A stretch of DNA of 64,000 nt. Origin: Opitutaceae bacterium. Lineage in GTDB: Bacteria > Verrucomicrobiota > Verrucomicrobiia > Opitutales > Opitutaceae. The stretch covers positions 62,001-126,000 of the forward strand of contig JAIXWF010000001.1 of assembly GCA_027482185.1 (NCBI GenBank), in the 5' to 3' direction. Below the pieces are notes generated by a model that was not told where the DNA came from, ran no database searches, and worked only from the letters and a program-made list of their open reading frames with translations. Each line of letters begins with the position of its first letter. The stretch's first letter is position 1. The position numbers were made by a program, and so were the translations under genes. Shown here one piece after another: positions 61,220 through 64,000 of this stretch.

Positions 61220-63901
61220 ATGCTGCGCCAAGACAAGCTCACCCCGCTCCGGGCCGCCCTCGCCTATGCCCTGATCGCCGCCCTTTGGATCGTTGTCAGC
61301 GACCGGCTCCTCGCCGTCTGGCTCCACGGCGCCGAAGACACCGAGCACTGGATCGGCAGCGTGAAGGGCATCTTCTTCGTCGTCTGCACCGCCGGCGCCC
61401 TCTTCGGCCTCCTCGCCCGCCAGAAACGCCTCGCCGAACGCGACGCCGCCCTGCTCGCCGACGAGCATGAGCGCAGCGAGCGCCGCCGCCGCTACTTCAC
61501 CACCCAGAGCGCGATCAACGGCCACCTCGTCCGCGATCTGCCTCGCCCGGAAATCGCCCGCGCCATCTGCGGCGCCCTGCTCGACCCCGGCCAATTCGCC
61601 TACGCCTGGATCGGCCGGCACGATCCCGCCGGCAACCGCATCGTCGCCGTCGGCGAAGCCGGCACCGAATCCGTCCGCCGGCATCTCGCCGCCCACCCCG
61701 ATCTCGAGCAGCGCTGCGCCCAACGCCTCGTCGCCGTCGCCACCCGCGGCGAGGTCGAGGTCGGTCCGTCCATCCTCGGTCCCATCCCGGGCTCCGACGC
61801 CCTTCTTTCCTGCGCCCTCCTGCCCTTCCGCACCGCCCAGGGCGAAACCTTCGTCATCGCCGCCGGCGCCTGCGAACCGAATTTCTTCACCGGCGAAAAC
61901 CTCGTCCTCGTCCGCCAACTCGCCGACGATCTCCGCCACGGCTTCGACGTCGTCGCCGAACGCGAAGCCCGCACCGCCGTCCAGCAGGCCCTCCGCGAAA
62001 GCGAGTCCCGCTACCGCATGCTCGCCGAGCATTCGCACGACGTCATCTGGACCTTCGGCCTCGACGGCACCCTCCGTTTCGTCAGCCCCTCCGTCCGCCC
62101 CCTCCTCGGCTATTCCGTCGACGAAATCCTCCCGCGCCCCTTCCCCAGCTGCTTCACCCCCGCCTCCGCCCGCCGCATCACCTTCGAACTCGGCCGCGCC
62201 CGCGCCCACTTCGAACAAACCGGCCAATTGCCGACCCTCGTCCTCGAACTCGAGCACCTGCGCCGCGACGGCACCACCGTCTGGACCGAATTGGTCACCA
62301 CGGATTTCAACCCGCTCGATCGCACCACCCCGCTCCTCCTCGGCGTCACCCGCAACATCGAGCAGCGCCGCCAGGCCGAAAACGCCCTCACCCACCAGGC
62401 CGCCCGCTACCGCCACCTCCTCGATATCGCCACCGAAGGCATCTACATCCTCGATCCCGCGGGCCGTTTGCTCGAGGCCAACGAAAGCTTTCTCCGCCAG
62501 CGCGGCCTCGACCGCACCCGCCTCGGCGGCCTCCGCGTCGAGGATTGGGAAATCGCCGGCGACGGCGGCAGCGCCACGCAGCTCGCCACCATCGGCACCG
62601 ACATGGTCACGTTCGAGGCGCGGCACCGCCGCACCGACGGCACCGTCTTCGCCGTCGAGGTCTGCGCCCGCCGCGTCGAGCTCGACGGTCTGCCCCACCT
62701 CTACTGCTCGGCCCGCGACATCACGGAACGCCGCGCCAGCGAGCAGCAGGCCCTCCGCGCCCAGCGCCTCGAAAGCGTCGGCCTCCTCGCCAGCGGCATC
62801 GCCCACGACCTCAACAACGTCCTCACCCCGATTCTGCTCTCCGTCGATATTCTCGGTCTCCGCTACCGCAGCGCCGAGGATCGCGAGGTCCTCGCCCCGG
62901 TCGAGGCCGCCGCCCGCCGCGGCAGCACCATCGTCCAGCAAATCCTGACCTTCGCGCGCGGCGCCGAGGGCGAACGCGTCGTCATCGAGCCCATGCTCCT
63001 CCTCAAGGAGCTCATGCACCTGATCCGCGAGACCTTCCCGCGCAACATCACGCACCGGCTCGAACTCGCCCCCGGCACCAAGTCCGTCCTCGGCGATCCC
63101 ACCCAGCTCCACCAGGTCCTCCTCAACCTCGCCGTCAACGCCCGCGACGCCATGCCCGAAGGCGGCACGCTCACCGTCCGCGTGCGCAACGAGATCTTCA
63201 CCGACACCCGCGTCCAGCACGTGCCCGGTTCCCGGCCCGGCCACTTCGTCTGCTTCAGCGTCATCGACACCGGCACCGGCATCGCCCCGGCCGTCCTCGA
63301 CCACCTCTTCGAACCGTTCTTCACCACCAAGCCCCGCGGCAAAGGCACCGGCCTCGGCCTCTCCACCGTCCACGGCCTCGTCCGCGGCCACGGCGGCTTC
63401 GTCCAGGTCCTCAGCGAGGTCGGCAAAGGCGCCGAATTCCGCGTCTTCATCCCGCAGGCCGAAAAGACCGTCTCCGTCGTCGCCGCCCCGGCGGTCCGGC
63501 CGCATTCCGCCGGCGCCGGCCTCGGCGTCCTCGTCGTCGACGACGAAGAGGCGATCGTCGCCGTCGTCGCCGCCATCCTCAAACGCCACGGCTACCAGGT
63601 GCACCGCGCCCCCGACGGCGCCGCCGCCCTCGAGTCGCTGGCTGCCCTCGGCAACCGTATCCAAGCGGTGATCACGGACGTGATGATGCCCCGCCTGGAC
63701 GGCATCCGCCTCACGGAGGAAACCCGTCGGCTCCGCCCCGGCCTGCCCATCATCGTGATGTCCGGCCTGATCGAGCCCGACCAGGACACGGAAAACCGCA
63801 AACGCCTCCGCGACCTCGGCGTCACGACCTTCGTCGGCAAACCCTGCAGCGAATCCGAGTTGCTCGACGCCCTCGACCGCACCCTCCACGCCGCCGCTTG
63901 A
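61220..63901 (+). CDS. Hybrid sensor histidine kinase (GAF, PAS, PAS, HisKA, HATPase, REC)
   Basis: An 893-residue kinase. Two helices bracket a short loop (about 8-70). A GAF-like domain follows (about 88-260, [20 protein letters not shown]), then two PAS domains (about 270-395 and 400-510, the second ending in [12 protein letters not shown]). HisKA has H529 in [20 protein letters not shown]; HATPase has [21 protein letters not shown] and [15 protein letters not shown]. The C-terminal receiver has D820 in [12 protein letters not shown] and Lys in FVGKPCS. The HDLNN histidine box is typical of NtrB/HWE-like relatives in environmental bacteria. No downstream regulator or Hpt gene is seen before the window end. 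Confidence 0.93.
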   Translation: MLRQDKLTPLRAALAYALIAALWIVVSDRLLAVWLHGAEDTEHWIGSVKGIFFVVCTAGALFGLLARQKRLAERDAALLADEHERSERRRRYFTTQSAINGHLVRDLPRPEIARAICGALLDPGQFAYAWIGRHDPAGNRIVAVGEAGTESVRRHLAAHPDLEQRCAQRLVAVATRGEVEVGPSILGPIPGSDALLSCALLPFRTAQGETFVIAAGACEPNFFTGENLVLVRQLADDLRHGFDVVAEREARTAVQQALRESESRYRMLAEHSHDVIWTFGLDGTLRFVSPSVRPLLGYSVDEILPRPFPSCFTPASARRITFELGRARAHFEQTGQLPTLVLELEHLRRDGTTVWTELVTTDFNPLDRTTPLLLGVTRNIEQRRQAENALTHQAARYRHLLDIATEGIYILDPAGRLLEANESFLRQRGLDRTRLGGLRVEDWEIAGDGGSATQLATIGTDMVTFEARHRRTDGTVFAVEVCARRVELDGLPHLYCSARDITERRASEQQALRAQRLESVGLLASGIAHDLNNVLTPILLSVDILGLRYRSAEDREVLAPVEAAARRGSTIVQQILTFARGAEGERVVIEPMLLLKELMHLIRETFPRNITHRLELAPGTKSVLGDPTQLHQVLLNLAVNARDAMPEGGTLTVRVRNEIFTDTRVQHVPGSRPGHFVCFSVIDTGTGIAPAVLDHLFEPFFTTKPRGKGTGLGLSTVHGLVRGHGGFVQVLSEVGKGAEFRVFIPQAEKTVSVVAAPAVRPHSAGAGLGVLVVDDEEAIVAVVAAILKRHGYQVHRAPDGAAALESLAALGNRIQAVITDVMMPRLDGIRLTEETRRLRPGLPIIVMSGLIEPDQDTENRKRLRDLGVTTFVGKPCSESELLDALDRTLHAAA

Positions 63902-63906
63902 GCCCG

Positions 63907-64000
63907 CAGCGGGCGGTTGAAAGTTGAAGGTTGAGAGATCGATCCGCCGAGGCGGCGGAAAACGCGGCCGGCCCACGCCATCCGGAAAACCGAACGGCTC
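63907..64000 (+). repeat. GTTGAG-family element with core, cut by the window end
   Basis: The left arm, about 12 nt after the kinase stop, is CGGTTGAAAGTTGAAGGTTG. It leads to the core GATCGATCCGCCGAGG (63939-63954), CGGAAAACGCGGCC (63956-63969) and CGGAAAACCGAACGGCTC (63983-64000). The inverted arm expected on the right would lie just outside the window. Confidence 0.75.

Overview
This window is one stretch of a GC-rich bacterial chromosome (I would guess close to 70 % G+C by eye). It is most likely from a member of the Verrucomicrobiota, probably Opitutaceae-like. The evidence is the mix of gene families: a PVC-type giant heme-binding dehydrogenase, a secreted protein with a VPD-type CTERM sorting tail, a Tat-exported Gfo/Idh/MocA oxidoreductase, a type I sulfatase, a very large subtilase with repeat domains, and a deoC-aldehyde dehydrogenase pair. 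The taxonomic call is an inference; no rRNA or ribosomal protein marker is present. I see no insertion sequence, prophage, CRISPR array or replication origin. The only RNA gene I can support is tRNA-Glu(TTC). Clear Shine-Dalgarno motifs were rare in front of the starts I checked, so most starts were chosen by protein alignment logic.

Layout. 1-5.1 kb: tRNA-Glu, purC, a coiled-coil membrane protein, a DUF2007-like small protein, and slyX overlapping a response regulator with a zinc-ribbon tail. 5.4-14.9 kb: a DUF255 thioredoxin-fold protein, a 1645-residue hybrid histidine kinase with five PAS domains, an Fpg/Nei glycosylase and a deoxyhypusine synthase homologue. 15-20.5 kb: a DMT exporter, an ABC-F ATPase, deoA, an ABM monooxygenase and a methyltransferase. 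20.6-25.7 kb: a short unit between two terminators, a coiled-coil protein, a NatAB-like ABC exporter and a LytS/LytTR two-component system. 25.8-30.7 kb: an M20 peptidase, then deoC with a full and a truncated aldehyde dehydrogenase. 30.8-36.8 kb: small exported proteins, a second LytS/LytTR pair, and a cNMP-binding soluble histidine kinase. 36.8-49.2 kb: sulfatase, subtilase, aminotransferase, a tripeptidyl-peptidase-II homologue and a glycerophosphodiesterase. 49.2-64 kb: a CTERM protein, a DUF900 hydrolase, a Gfo/Idh/MocA protein, membrane proteins, an rRNA/tRNA methyltransferase, the PVC heme protein and a final hybrid kinase.

How the genes fit together. deoA (nucleoside phosphorolysis) and deoC with the aldehyde dehydrogenase pair could carry deoxyribose carbon to acetaldehyde and on to acetate. 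The two LytTR systems each have 4-bp overlapping kinase/regulator genes and candidate operator repeats at 20-21 bp spacing upstream. Many exported hydrolases (two S8 proteases, M20 peptidase, sulfatase, glycerophosphodiesterase) suggest a polymer-degrading heterotroph.

The most unusual feature is non-coding. About fifteen intergenic gaps hold degenerate tandem repeats of roughly 7 nt, usually as two inverted arms around a short core. They commonly begin directly at a stop codon. Different gaps use different heptamers, but the two arms of one gap usually belong to the same family. One family also has a recognisable conserved core. I consider this the best candidate for an undescribed system in the window.
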